The position numbers were made by a program, and so were the translations under genes. A stretch of DNA of 64,000 nucleotides from Haematobacter massiliensis. Lineage in GTDB: Bacteria > Pseudomonadota > Alphaproteobacteria > Rhodobacterales > Rhodobacteraceae. Below, piece by piece: positions 55,564 to 63,758 of this stretch (within the stretch, counting starts at the first letter, position 1; each line of letters opens with the position of its first letter). Location: NCBI RefSeq assembly GCF_000740795.1, contig NZ_JGYG01000004.1, forward strand, positions 124,001 through 188,000, read 5' to 3'. The notes under the pieces were generated by a model. That model was not told where the DNA came from, did no database searches, and was given only the letters and a program-made list of their open reading frames with translations.

Positions 55564-56733
55564 TCAGCGGTCGAGCGTGATGCGCCCGGCGGCGATGAGG
55601 ATGGTGTCTTCCTGCGGGCTATGGATGCGTCCACAAAGCACGTCGCGCAGGTGCCGCTCGAGCGGGTTCCGCCGCGCGATAGCGTGGTTGCCGCCGAGCT
55701 TCAGCGCACGTTCCACCGCCGCAATTGCGTTCTCGGTCGCCCGATGCTTGACGAGACCCGCTTCCGCCGCAGTGGGCGGGGAGCCGCTGTCGCTGTCCCG
55801 TGCCGCACTGTCGATAAGCCGGCGGGAGGTTGCGATCAGCTCCGCGATGGCTCCCGTCTGCTCCTGCACCCGGGGCAGATCCGCGAGCGGATGGCCGAGG
55901 TTCGCCGGCGCCCGCTCCTTGAGAAAACCGGCGATCCAGTCCCGCGCGGCCTCTGCCACGCCAGTATAGATCGCGCCGATCAGCAGCGTGCCCCAGACCG
56001 CCGCCTCATCGGACCGCGCCCCCCATTCGGCAGGCGGTCGGATGTCGGCGGCATGTTCGAGGGGAAGCTGCACTCCTTCCATCACCACGTCATGGCTACC
56101 CGAGGCGCGCAGGCCCAGCGTGTCCCATGTCCGCTCGATACGCACGCCGGGGCTGGCGAGCGGGAGGAGGAACTGTCCCACGCGCGGTTCCGCCTCGTCC
56201 GTACGCGCCCAGACGAGGCCCCATGTCAGCCCCTCGCAGCCGGTGGAGTAGATCTTGCGCCCCGACAGCGACCAGCCGGTCGGCGTGCGCCGCGCGATGG
56301 TGGCGGGCAGCCCCCCCCGGAGTGGTGTGCCAAGATCCGGCTCTACCCGGAATGCGTTGATGAGCGCCCCCCGTGCGCCCGCCCGCAGCACCGTGTTCAG
56401 CAGCGCAGGTGACCAGCGGCCCTTCGGCAGCGTGGCGAGGTTGATGTAATGCATGGCCAGGATCAGGGCGGCGGAAGGATCGCCCCGGCCGATCTCGCGG
56501 ATGACCGCCACGGCCTGCCCAAGCCCCGCGCCAGCGCCCCCGAAGGCGGTCGGCGCCGTCAGGCCGAGCAGCCGCTCCTCCGCGAGACGGCGAAATTGGC
56601 GGGTTGGGAAGGCGCCCGCGCGATCATCCTCCGCGGCCCAGGGGGCGAAGGCATCGCCAAGCGCGGCGGCGCGGTCCGCATGGTCTCCGGTCGCGTCGGG
56701 GGACGCCGGGGTCGGAAAGGCCGAGATCAGCAT
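55564..56733 (-). CDS. acyl-CoA dehydrogenase-like flavoprotein (SfnB/DszC type)
   Basis: 389-residue flavoprotein of the acyl-CoA dehydrogenase fold that in sulfur operons acts as an FMNH2-dependent monooxygenase partner (SfnB/DszC/TdsC-like). FGGAGAGLGQAVAVIREIG, IYSTGCEGLTWGLVWARTD and GLRASGSHDVVMEGVQL are characteristic. The acyl-CoA base Glu region is not clearly conserved, which fits a monooxygenase role. First gene of the leftward sulfonate operon, 22 bases before ssuD. Confidence 0.83.
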   Translation of the reverse strand: MLISAFPTPASPDATGDHADRAAALGDAFAPWAAEDDRAGAFPTRQFRRLAEERLLGLTAPTAFGGAGAGLGQAVAVIREIGRGDPSAALILAMHYINLATLPKGRWSPALLNTVLRAGARGALINAFRVEPDLGTPLRGGLPATIARRTPTGWSLSGRKIYSTGCEGLTWGLVWARTDEAEPRVGQFLLPLASPGVRIERTWDTLGLRASGSHDVVMEGVQLPLEHAADIRPPAEWGARSDEAAVWGTLLIGAIYTGVAEAARDWIAGFLKERAPANLGHPLADLPRVQEQTGAIAELIATSRRLIDSAARDSDSGSPPTAAEAGLVKHRATENAIAAVERALKLGGNHAIARRNPLERHLRDVLCGRIHSPQEDTILIAAGRITLDR

Positions 56734-56739
56734 GGTTGT

Positions 56740-56774
56740 TCCGTTCTATTAGTCCATCGGCAAACTATATTATA
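56740..56774 (-). promoter_or_regulatory. promoter of sulfonate operon with ACTAATAG motif
   Basis: On the minus strand a TATAAT box (56774-56769) lies 36 bases before the start codon. Downstream of it, GATGGACTAATAGAACGG (56741-56758) shares the 8-base core ACTAATAG and scattered flanking bases with the operator at 62146-62164. No clear -35 at normal spacing was found. Confidence 0.4.
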
Positions 56775-57148
56775 GAAACGTGATCCTCATCCCATTCCAA
56801 AGATCCGTCAGGAACAGAAGCTCTCTCCTACCGCCGCTGACGACAGGGGAGAATCCTTTCCGCGATAACGCTGCGGGCCTGCGCGGCGGCTGCGCCGGTT
56901 GGACATCTCGCCGCACAAAGCCTTGAGACGGACGCCGGGCAGCAGGGCTTCGTTCTGGAGAGGCGGAAGGGCAGGTCGCTCATCAGCTCGCGCATGGCCC
57001 TTCGGCGATACCCGCTCCGCCCGTCAGGCCGTCGCCCGTGAAATACCGGAGGGGACGCAGCGAGACGTGCCGAACCAAAAGCCGATGATGAACGCCGGAC
57101 CGCGAGCCTGTAAGGCCTTGCATCGGCCTCCCGTCACATGTTCCGGTA
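56775..57148. other. gap before the heptamer array, no gene seen
   Basis: About 370 bases of GC-rich DNA with no supported gene. Open frames running into the repeat (for example 56899-57642 plus) are produced by the repeat itself and have no family motif. Confidence 0.5.
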
Positions 57149-57582
57149 GGTCGAAGGTCGAAGGTCGAAGGTCGAAGGTCGAAGGTCGAAGGTCGAAGGT
57201 CGAAGGTCGAAGGTCGAAGGTCGAAGGTCGAAGGTCGAAGGTCGAAGGTCGAAGGTCGAAGGTCGAAGGTCGAAGGTCGAAGGTCGAAGGTCGAAGGTCG
57301 AAGGTCGAAGGTCGAAGGTCGAAGGTCGAAGGTCGAAGGTCGAAGGTCGAAGGTCGAAGGTCGAAGGTCGAAGGTCGAAGGTCGAAGGTCGAAGGTCGAA
57401 GGTCGAAGGTCGAAGGTCGAAGGTCGAAGGTCGAAGGTCGAAGGTCGAAGGTCGAAGGTCGAAGGTCGAAGGTCGAAGGTCGAAGGTCGAAGGTCGAAGG
57501 TCGAAGGTCGAAGGTCGAAGGTCGAAGGTCGAAGGTCGAAGGTCGAAGGTCGAAGGTCGAAGGTCGAAGGTCGAAGGTCGAA
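57149..57582. repeat. 62 perfect tandem copies of the heptamer GGTCGAA
   Basis: 434 bases consist of 62 uninterrupted copies of GGTCGAA (TTCGACC on the other strand), followed by a partial GGT. No mismatch is seen. Because 7 is not a multiple of 3, all frames cycle every 21 bases and stay open, giving long artificial frames on both strands. No gene is supported across it. The array lies between the sulfonate operon promoter and a tRNA-Val. Confidence 0.97.
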
Positions 57583-57585
57583 GGT

Positions 57586-58026
57586 GCCAGGATTTTCTCG
57601 CGCGCGATGGCCATCGTACCCGCATGTTGTCGCGAATGGTGAGGAGCGACGCTGTCCGTTTTGGCCGCGAAGCCCTGGATCCGGTCAGAACGCTGGCTGA
57701 GTGCCGAGGTGTCTCCCTCTCCTCTCTCATGCGGATTGGCCCTTCTTGTCCGTGAGAGAACGGGCTCGGTGCATCTGCAAATGCTGGGAGGGCATCGGCA
57801 GGTGCCGCCTTCCTCCCGGTCTTTGCGTACACGTCGCTGATATGTCGAGGCGCGGGTGCCAAGGACCACCGCCCCGCGCGGGGCTTGATGCCTAAGTTCT
57901 CCTGAACGTGCATGTTCTCGGTCAGGGAAATCCTTGGTAGGTGAGTTCCGGCGGGTCGGTCGATGGGGAGCGCCGTGAAACGGAGGCTTGCGCGCCTGTT
58001 CGGTCATCGCTAAACGGTCGGTGTCA
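57586..58026. other. 440-bp gap between heptamer array and tRNA, no gene seen
   Basis: No recognisable gene, insertion sequence or att-like duplication of the tRNA end was seen here. Confidence 0.45.
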
Positions 58027-58102
58027 GGGTCGTTAGCTCAGTTGGTAGAGCGTCTCGCTTACACCGAGAATGTCGGCGGTTCGAACCCGTCACGACCCAC
58101 CA
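58027..58102 (+). tRNA. tRNA-Val (anticodon TAC)
   Basis: 76 bases fold as a cloverleaf: acceptor GGGTCGT paired with ACGACCC, D arm GCTC-AGTTGGTA-GAGC, anticodon arm TCTCG-CTTACAC-CGAGA with TAC at 58060-58062, T arm GGCGG-TTCGAAC-CCGTC, and an encoded ACCA tail (ACC then A). A TTTTT run follows directly and may act as transcription end. Confidence 0.96.
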
Positions 58103-58555
58103 TTTTTCGATAACTTGGTGTGACTGCGATTATCGGCAATCTGTTGAAAGTTGCACATACCTCAGAACATCGGCTCACCGGGATGAGCAGGTCTGCTTGC
58201 ATCCCAGCGATTGGCTTGCCGGAGCAGCTCGGAGGATCGGTCCAATCCTTGCTTGCGCTCGCCGATCGGTCGGAGAGAGTTCCGTTGCTAGACATGGAGT
58301 TCGGGTACGTCCGTCACTATGAAGGTCCGTCCCGGGACATCGACGCCTAGAGGCGCGCGGGCACAGCTGATCTTGCGATTGGACCTGCCGGCGGAGAGCA
58401 GAATGTCGCATTGGGTATCGATGTCACGCGGCCATGCGGCTCCCGGCTCCGTTCACGGGGTCTGTGCATGAAAGCCTGTCGCGCTACCCAAGGAGCGTCA
58501 CGCGTCGGGAACTCGGCCAGACGGACCGTATCGTCCCTTCGCCCTGCTGATTGTA
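58103..58555. other. 450-bp gap after the tRNA, no gene seen
   Basis: Open frames on both strands here lack motifs. The frame on the minus strand that ends in the GRDGFEPPTFSV phrase is a tRNA antisense artefact. No integrase or repeat of the tRNA 3' end was found. Confidence 0.45.
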
Positions 58556-59152
58556 CTATTCGTCGAGATGATCGAAGGCGGGATCGTCGATCACCGAGAG
58601 CAGCAGGGCAGAGACTCGGGCGCGCTCTTCGGTCTCAAAGGGCGTAAACCCGGCGAGATCGAGAAACCAGAGCCCCTCGATGGCCAGATAGGCGAGGGCG
58701 GCGCGGTTGAATCCGGCGCCTTTGCTCATGGCTGAGAAGCGCTCCTTGTGGTGCTCGCGCCCTTCGCTCGCGTCCCAGATGCCGGAGGTCATGATCTTGG
58801 CGCTGACCTCATCCAGTTTGGATCGCTTCTCGAGCGAGGAAATCGCCCAGCCCATGAGGGCTTTGGTCTTGCTGTCGGGAAGGCTTTCCGTCGCCTCGTG
58901 ACGGGCCTGAAGGTAACGCTGGCGCACATGGGCGCGCACCGCGCGATTCAGCTCCTCGCGGTTGGGGAAGTGATAGATGACACCGCTTTTGCTGATGCCG
59001 GAATGCTGGGCGAGACTGTCGAAGCTCAGCCCTTCGACGCCGCGTTCCAGGATCAATTCCAACGCCTTGTCGAGGAGATCCGCGCGCGAACTGGGGCGCC
59101 CGCGCCGCCGCACGGGCCGGCCTTGTGTTGGGCTTTTCGAGGGCGAATTCAT
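58556..59152 (-). CDS. TetR-family regulator of the adjacent amino acid catabolic block
   Basis: 198-residue TetR-type regulator. The HTH lies at about residues 20-65 (ALELILERGVEGLSFDSLAQ, HSGISKSGVIYHFPNREEL). The C-terminal part has the TetR_C-like phrase LAYLAIEGLWFLDLAGFTPF. ATG 59152 gives the usual length; a frame open further upstream has no family sequence. It is divergent from the aldolase gene, whose promoter carries a palindrome shared with the promoter of the ABC importer 2.7 kb away, so it probably controls both. Confidence 0.87.
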   Translation of the reverse strand: MNSPSKSPTQGRPVRRRGRPSSRADLLDKALELILERGVEGLSFDSLAQHSGISKSGVIYHFPNREELNRAVRAHVRQRYLQARHEATESLPDSKTKALMGWAISSLEKRSKLDEVSAKIMTSGIWDASEGREHHKERFSAMSKGAGFNRAALAYLAIEGLWFLDLAGFTPFETEERARVSALLLSVIDDPAFDHLDE

Positions 59153-59420
59153 GGGAGCTCGTTTCTGATGGCAAAATCGGAACTGCGTTCCGGCGATTAA
59201 CTCTAGTGCGAATCTCGGTATGAACTCAACCGCGTCTCCCGAGATATATGGCCCCGCGTCCACGCCCGGCTTTCCGAGATCGGCGGCAGGGCGGCGCGAA
59301 TCCCGCCGCGAGTCGGGGCATGACTCCGCGAGATGGATGTATATTTCGCCTAACATTTATGCAAATCGCACCATCCTGCCCTGAACCGTGCAAGATCTCC
59401 GTCGTCCAGCCGCGAAATTC

Positions 59421-59464
59421 TTGACAGCCAGTGAATCGGCTATTTACTGCACCAAAAGGTCAGT
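59421..59464 (+). promoter_or_regulatory. promoter and 19-bp operator of aldolase-RidA-dehydratase operon
   Basis: -35 TTGACA (59421-59426), 16-base spacer, -10 TTTACT (59443-59448). The operator ACTGCACCAAAAGGTCAGT (59446-59464) overlaps the -10 and has ACTG/CAGT ends. It matches 16 of 19 bases of the site at 62146-62164 and sits at the same position relative to -10. Confidence 0.7.
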
Positions 59465-59528
59465 AATTACCGAAAAGCGCCTCGGGCACGGTCCTGACCG
59501 TGCCCGCGCAGACAGGAAGGGAAGTGCG

Positions 59529-60293
59529 ATGTCGAGCAAGCTGAAGGCCATGGTTGCGAGCGGTCAGTTCATTCGGAACGGCTGGCTTTCGCTTCCCTGC
59601 GCCTATTCTGCCGAACTGATGGCACGGCTGCCCTGGGATAGCCTGACGGTGGATCTTCAGCACGGGGTGCAGGATTATCAGAGCCTCGTGGCCTGCTTTC
59701 AGGGCATGGCGGGGTCCAAGGTGGTGCCGATGGCGCGGGTGCCGGAGAATGCACCGGGGATCATCGGCAAGGTTCTGGATGCGGGCGCCTGGGGCGTGAT
59801 CTGCCCCATGGTCAACACCGCCGATCAGGCGCGCGCGCTGGTCGATGCCTGCCTCTATCCGCCGCAGGGGGCACGGTCCTTCGGGCCCAATCGGGCCGCG
59901 GGCTATGCGACCGATGTGCCCTATCACCATTTCGCCAATGACCAGTTGCTGGTTCTGCCGATGATCGAAACGCGCGAGGCGCTGGAGAATGCCGAGGAGA
60001 TCCTCGCGGTTCCCGGCGTCAGCGGGGCCTATATCGGGCCGAGCGATCTGGGCTTCTCTCTTGGCTTCGGACCGGCTTTCGACCGTGACGAGCCGGAACT
60101 GCTGGCCGCGTTCGAGCGGGTTCGGGCCGCCGCGCAGGCGGCAGGGAAATTCACGGGGATCCATACGCTCAGCGCCGCCTATGCAAACCGGATGCGCGCT
60201 GCCGGCTTCGGGCTGGCGACGATCGGCAGCGACGGGTTCTTCATGCAGCAGGGCGCGCGGGCCGCGCTCGACGCCTGTCCCGCCGGAGGCTGA
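59529..60293 (+). CDS. HpcH/HpaI-type 2-oxo acid aldolase
   Basis: 254-residue class II pyruvate aldolase of the HpcH/HpaI family; members split 4-hydroxy-2-oxo acids into pyruvate and an aldehyde with a divalent metal. DLQHGVQDYQSLVACFQ, WGVICPMVNTADQARALVDA, GARSFGPNRAAGY, and IGPSDLGFSLG are family motifs. ATG 59529 follows AGGAAGG; a longer open frame crosses the promoter and is rejected. First gene of the operon. Confidence 0.87.
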   Translation: MSSKLKAMVASGQFIRNGWLSLPCAYSAELMARLPWDSLTVDLQHGVQDYQSLVACFQGMAGSKVVPMARVPENAPGIIGKVLDAGAWGVICPMVNTADQARALVDACLYPPQGARSFGPNRAAGYATDVPYHHFANDQLLVLPMIETREALENAEEILAVPGVSGAYIGPSDLGFSLGFGPAFDRDEPELLAAFERVRAAAQAAGKFTGIHTLSAAYANRMRAAGFGLATIGSDGFFMQQGARAALDACPAGG

Positions 60294-60380
60294 GCCGCTC
60301 GGGCGGCCCATAAGTGTCCACATCTCCAGACGGACGCCGCCGTGCTGCGGCGGCCACGATAATCGAGAAGGTTCTTCACA

Positions 60381-60860
60381 ATGCCGGTTGCCGACAGACT
60401 CGCCGATCTCGGGATCACGCTTCCCCCGGTTTCGTCCCCGAAATACGCCTACCGGCCCTTCAAGCGCGCCGGAGACTTGGTCTTCCTGTCGGGCGCGGTG
60501 CCGCGCCTGCCGGATGGCAGCTTCCTGGTCGGTCAGGTCGGCACGGATGTCAGTACGGAGCAGGGCGCCGCAGCTGCCAGGCTCTGCGGCCTGCATCTTC
60601 TCGCCGTGGCACAGGAGATCACCGGGTCGCTCGACGATATCGAATTTCTCAAGATCACCGGGATGGTCAATGCGGAGCCGGGCTTTGGCGAGCAGGCGCA
60701 GGTGATGGAGGGCTGCTCCCGCCTTCTGGTTGAGGTGCTGGGGGAACGGGGCAGCCATGCAAGGTCCGCCGTCGGCATGGGCTCGCTTCCGCTGAACGTC
60801 AGCGTCGAGGTCGAAGCAATCATACAAGTGCGTCCTGACCCGGCCGAACCCCGCGGTTAG
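60381..60860 (+). CDS. RidA/YjgF-family protein
   Basis: 159-residue RidA-superfamily protein. YRPFKRAGDLVFLSGAVPRL, SFLVGQVGTDVSTEQGAAAA and a C-terminal SAVGMGSLPLNVSVEVEAII fit the YjgF-like branch with an extended N-terminus. RidA enzymes hydrolyse reactive enamine/imine intermediates made by PLP-dependent dehydratases, and such a dehydratase is encoded immediately downstream. Confidence 0.87.
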   Translation: MPVADRLADLGITLPPVSSPKYAYRPFKRAGDLVFLSGAVPRLPDGSFLVGQVGTDVSTEQGAAAARLCGLHLLAVAQEITGSLDDIEFLKITGMVNAEPGFGEQAQVMEGCSRLLVEVLGERGSHARSAVGMGSLPLNVSVEVEAIIQVRPDPAEPRG

Positions 60861-60970
60861 GGCCGAGGTCTATCGCCCGTGGCCCGGTTCCACTGGGCGA
60901 AGCCGTAACAGATTCCGGTGCCGCCGGCGCTCTGCGAGCCTGGCCGCGCCCCTTACAAGGTGCCGTCAAG

Positions 60971-62041
60971 ATGCCCCTTTCCGCCTCTCCGGCGATTGCT
61001 TCTTTGAATTCGGTCGCGCCCGATGCGCCCTGGCATTTGCGCCCGCCCTCCTGGTCCGAAATCCTGGAGGCCCGCAGCGATGCACTCCTGCGTACGCCGG
61101 TTCTGGAAAGCGCCCGCGTGAATGCGCTGCTGGGCGGGCGGCTTCTGGTGAAGGCCGAAGGGCTTCAGGTCACCGGCAGCTTCAAGGTGCGCGGTGCGCT
61201 CAACCGGATCTCTGCCCTGACGGCGGAGGAACGGGCACGGGGCATCATCGCCTTTTCCTCGGGCAACCACGCGCAGGCGGTCGCCTGGTCCGCGGCCCGC
61301 TTCGGTATCCGGACGCTCATCCTGATGCCGGAGGGGGCGCCGGCCGTGAAGGTCGAGCGGACACGGGCGCTTGGCGCGACGGTCGAGCAACATGACTGGC
61401 GTGTGCATTCGTCGCGCGAGCTTGCCTCCCGGACTGCGGCGGAGCGCGACATGGTGCTTATTCCGCCCTTTGAGGACCGCCGCGTCCTGGCCGGCGCGGC
61501 GACGCTCGGGATGGAACTGGTGGAGCAGGCCGCCGCGATGGGGGAGGCGCGTCTTGATGCGGTGCTGACCGGATGCTCGGGCGGGGGCCTGCTGGCCGCG
61601 ACCTCCATCGCCGTAAAGACACTGTCGCCCACGACCGAGCTTTGGGGCGTCGAGCCCGTGGGCTATGAGGATCTCGCCGAAAGCCTGACACAGGGCGCAC
61701 GCGTCACCATCCCGCCCGGGCCGCCGACGATCTGCGATTCGCTCAATGCGCGCACCACGGGCGATCTGACCTTCGGTATCCTGCGCCACACGCTCTCCGG
61801 GGCCTTGGCGGTGACGGATGAGGAGGTGCTGCGCGCCATGCGATTCGCCTTCGAGGAGTTCAGGGTGGTCGTCGAACCCGGCGGTGCCGCCGCCCTTGCG
61901 GCTGTGCTCAGCGGGCGCTTCGCGTTGCGCGGGCGGACCGTCGCGGTGGTCGCCTCCGGGGCGAATGTTGACGCCGCTCTGGCCGCGCAGGCGCTGACCG
62001 GGAACCCGGCCGGTGCTCCGGAAACACCAAACGACAGCTGA
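60971..62041 (+). CDS. threonine/serine dehydratase-like PLP enzyme
   Basis: 356-residue fold-type II PLP enzyme. The PLP lysine is in VTGSFKVRGALNRI (about residue 75), FSSGNHAQAVAWSAARFGI follows, and the phosphate-binding loop is TGCSGGGLLAATS. There is no C-terminal ACT domain, so no isoleucine feedback. It should deaminate a beta-hydroxy amino acid to an oxo acid plus ammonia through an enamine. 110 bases after the RidA gene. Confidence 0.88.
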   Translation: MPLSASPAIASLNSVAPDAPWHLRPPSWSEILEARSDALLRTPVLESARVNALLGGRLLVKAEGLQVTGSFKVRGALNRISALTAEERARGIIAFSSGNHAQAVAWSAARFGIRTLILMPEGAPAVKVERTRALGATVEQHDWRVHSSRELASRTAAERDMVLIPPFEDRRVLAGAATLGMELVEQAAAMGEARLDAVLTGCSGGGLLAATSIAVKTLSPTTELWGVEPVGYEDLAESLTQGARVTIPPGPPTICDSLNARTTGDLTFGILRHTLSGALAVTDEEVLRAMRFAFEEFRVVVEPGGAAALAAVLSGRFALRGRTVAVVASGANVDAALAAQALTGNPAGAPETPNDS

Positions 62042-62119
62042 GCGCGGCGGCACTTGAGAAGGATGTGCCGTAGAAATCGGCACTGCCTGAACGGAAGGCA
62101 TTATCGCCGGCAGATATAT

Positions 62120-62164
62120 TGACGGCCGCCTGTTTTCCGGGATTACTGTACTAATAGGTCAGTT
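62120..62164 (+). promoter_or_regulatory. promoter and 19-bp operator of amino acid ABC operon
   Basis: -35 TTGACG (62120-62125), 17-base spacer, -10 ATTACT (62143-62148). The operator ACTGTACTAATAGGTCAGT (62146-62164) has ACTG/CAGT arms and CTA/TAG inner symmetry, and overlaps the -10 exactly as the site upstream of the aldolase gene does. Confidence 0.7.
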
Positions 62165-62308
62165 TAAGAAATCTGGCACGAACAGCGATAAGGGAAGCGG
62201 CGCTCAATCCGGATGAGCCCATTCCGGGCCGCTTCCACGAACCACCAACCATCCGCGAAAACGCGGAGAGCCACCACAACCGACAGCCCGCACAACAGGG
62301 AGTTTGAA

Positions 62309-63067
62309 ATGGGTCTGATCAAAATCATGAAGGCCGCCGCCTTCGCCGTTCTGGTTGCAGGGGCGCCTGCCACCGCGGATGTCATCAAGTCCGGGGCGAC
62401 GGCCACCGGCGTGCCGTTCAACTTTCTCGATCCCAAGACCAATACGATGAGTGGCTTCATGCTCGACATCGCCAACGAGGTCGCCAAGCGCGGAGGGTTC
62501 GAATTCGACCTGCAAACGGTTGATTTTGCCTCGCTGGTGCCGGCGCTGCAGAGCCGCCGGATCGACATCATCACCTCGTCCTTCTCGATCACCGAGGAAC
62601 GGTCGAAGGTCGTCGATTTCGCGGTGCCGGTCTACAGCTTTCACCAGGGCCTGCTCGTCCCCGCCGGCAATCCCAAGAAGCTTGCCACCTATGACGATAT
62701 GAAGACCGCCAGGATCGGCACGAACATCGGCAACAGCGCCATCGCCGAAGGCCGCAAGATCGGTGTGACCTTTGAGCAATACAGCTCCATCCAGGACACG
62801 CTGCGCGACCTGTCGCTGGGCCGCATCGACGGCGCGATGGTCGACATGCCGATCGCCGACTGGATGATGAAAGCCAATCCGGACTACAAGATGGAATGGG
62901 TCGAAGGCTTCGAACCCTTCTTCACCGAATATTACACCTTCTCGGTGCGCAAGGGCGACACCGCGATACTGGATCGGGTGAACCCGATCCTCACCCAGAT
63001 CAAGACCGATGGCACCTTGGCCGAGCTCATCAAGAAGTGGGGTATTTCCGTCCAGATCGCTCCGTGA
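62309..63067 (+). CDS. polar amino acid ABC transporter substrate-binding protein
   Basis: 252-residue type II binding protein with a Sec signal (MKAAAFAVLVAGAPATA). Motifs: GFMLDIANEVAKRGGFEFDL, ALQSRRIDIITSSFSITEER, and the C-terminal NPILTQIKTDGTLAELIKKW typical of HisJ/GlnH-like proteins. Mature domain begins DVIKSGATATGVPF. ATG 62309 has CAGGGAG upstream; the longer frame lacks a signal peptide. Confidence 0.88.
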   Translation: MGLIKIMKAAAFAVLVAGAPATADVIKSGATATGVPFNFLDPKTNTMSGFMLDIANEVAKRGGFEFDLQTVDFASLVPALQSRRIDIITSSFSITEERSKVVDFAVPVYSFHQGLLVPAGNPKKLATYDDMKTARIGTNIGNSAIAEGRKIGVTFEQYSSIQDTLRDLSLGRIDGAMVDMPIADWMMKANPDYKMEWVEGFEPFFTEYYTFSVRKGDTAILDRVNPILTQIKTDGTLAELIKKWGISVQIAP

Positions 63068-63137
63068 CGGCTTACCCCCGGCTCTGGTGCTCCCACCCAC
63101 CCGGGTTGGGAGCACCCCAGACATCAAGGTGACGACA

Positions 63138-63758
63138 ATGTTCGAATACTTGCCGCTGTTTTACGCGGGACTATGGACGACGTTGCTGCTGTGGCTGGGC
63201 GGGCTGGTGCTCGCGACGCTGCTCGGCGTGGTCTGGGCGATGCTGATCTGGCTGAAAGTTCCCGTGCTTGCGCAGTTCGCATCCACCTTCGTCCTCTTCG
63301 TCAGAAGTGTGCCGATCCTCGTCCAGATCTTCTACATCTTCTTTCTGCTGCCGGATATCGGCATCGTGCTGACGCCCTATTGGGCGGTGGTCTTCGGCCT
63401 GGGCCTGGCCTTCTCTGCCTATATGGCGGAGGTGTTCCGCGCCGGCATCCTGGCCATCGACCGTGGCCAGTTCGAGGCCGCGACCGCGATGGCCATGCCG
63501 CAGCTTCTGGTGGCGCGGCGCATCGTGTTGCCGCAGGCGATCAAGACCTCGCTGCCCGGCTATGCCAATGTGGTGGTGATGATCCTCAAGACGACCTCGC
63601 TTGGTTCCGTTATCGCGGTCCCGGAAATCTCGCGCACCGCGTATCTTCTCGTCCAGTCCACGTTGAAGAGCGTCGAGATCTTCAGCCTGCTGGCGCTCCT
63701 TTACATTGCCATCAGCGTGCCGCTGATCGTGCTGATCCGGCGGATGGAACGCAAATGA
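63138..63758 (+). CDS. polar amino acid ABC transporter permease
   Basis: 206-residue HisM/GlnP-type permease with about five hydrophobic segments. FVLFVRSVPILVQIFYIFFL and the EAA loop FEAATAMAMPQLLVARRIVL are characteristic. ATG 63138 is preferred; a longer open frame upstream overlaps the previous gene. Stop and the next start share bases (ATGA). Confidence 0.88.
   Translation: MFEYLPLFYAGLWTTLLLWLGGLVLATLLGVVWAMLIWLKVPVLAQFASTFVLFVRSVPILVQIFYIFFLLPDIGIVLTPYWAVVFGLGLAFSAYMAEVFRAGILAIDRGQFEAATAMAMPQLLVARRIVLPQAIKTSLPGYANVVVMILKTTSLGSVIAVPEISRTAYLLVQSTLKSVEIFSLLALLYIAISVPLIVLIRRMERK

Noticed and set aside
57149-57582. CRISPR array
   Set aside because: Repeats are 7 bases long, directly adjacent and have no spacers; no cas genes are present.
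56899-58007. Long open frames of 250-330 codons across the heptamer array on both strands, giving repeat proteins such as RSKVEGR units
   Set aside because: Any frame through a 7-base repeat without stops stays open. There is no ribosome site, no family similarity, and opposite strands are equally open.
58059-58295. 78-codon minus-strand frame ending in GRDGFEPPTFSV
   Set aside because: This phrase is the well-known antisense translation of a tRNA gene; it overlaps the tRNA-Val.
58103-58555. Possible integration site or genomic island at the tRNA-Val 3' end
   Set aside because: No integrase gene and no duplicated tRNA end were found in the window.
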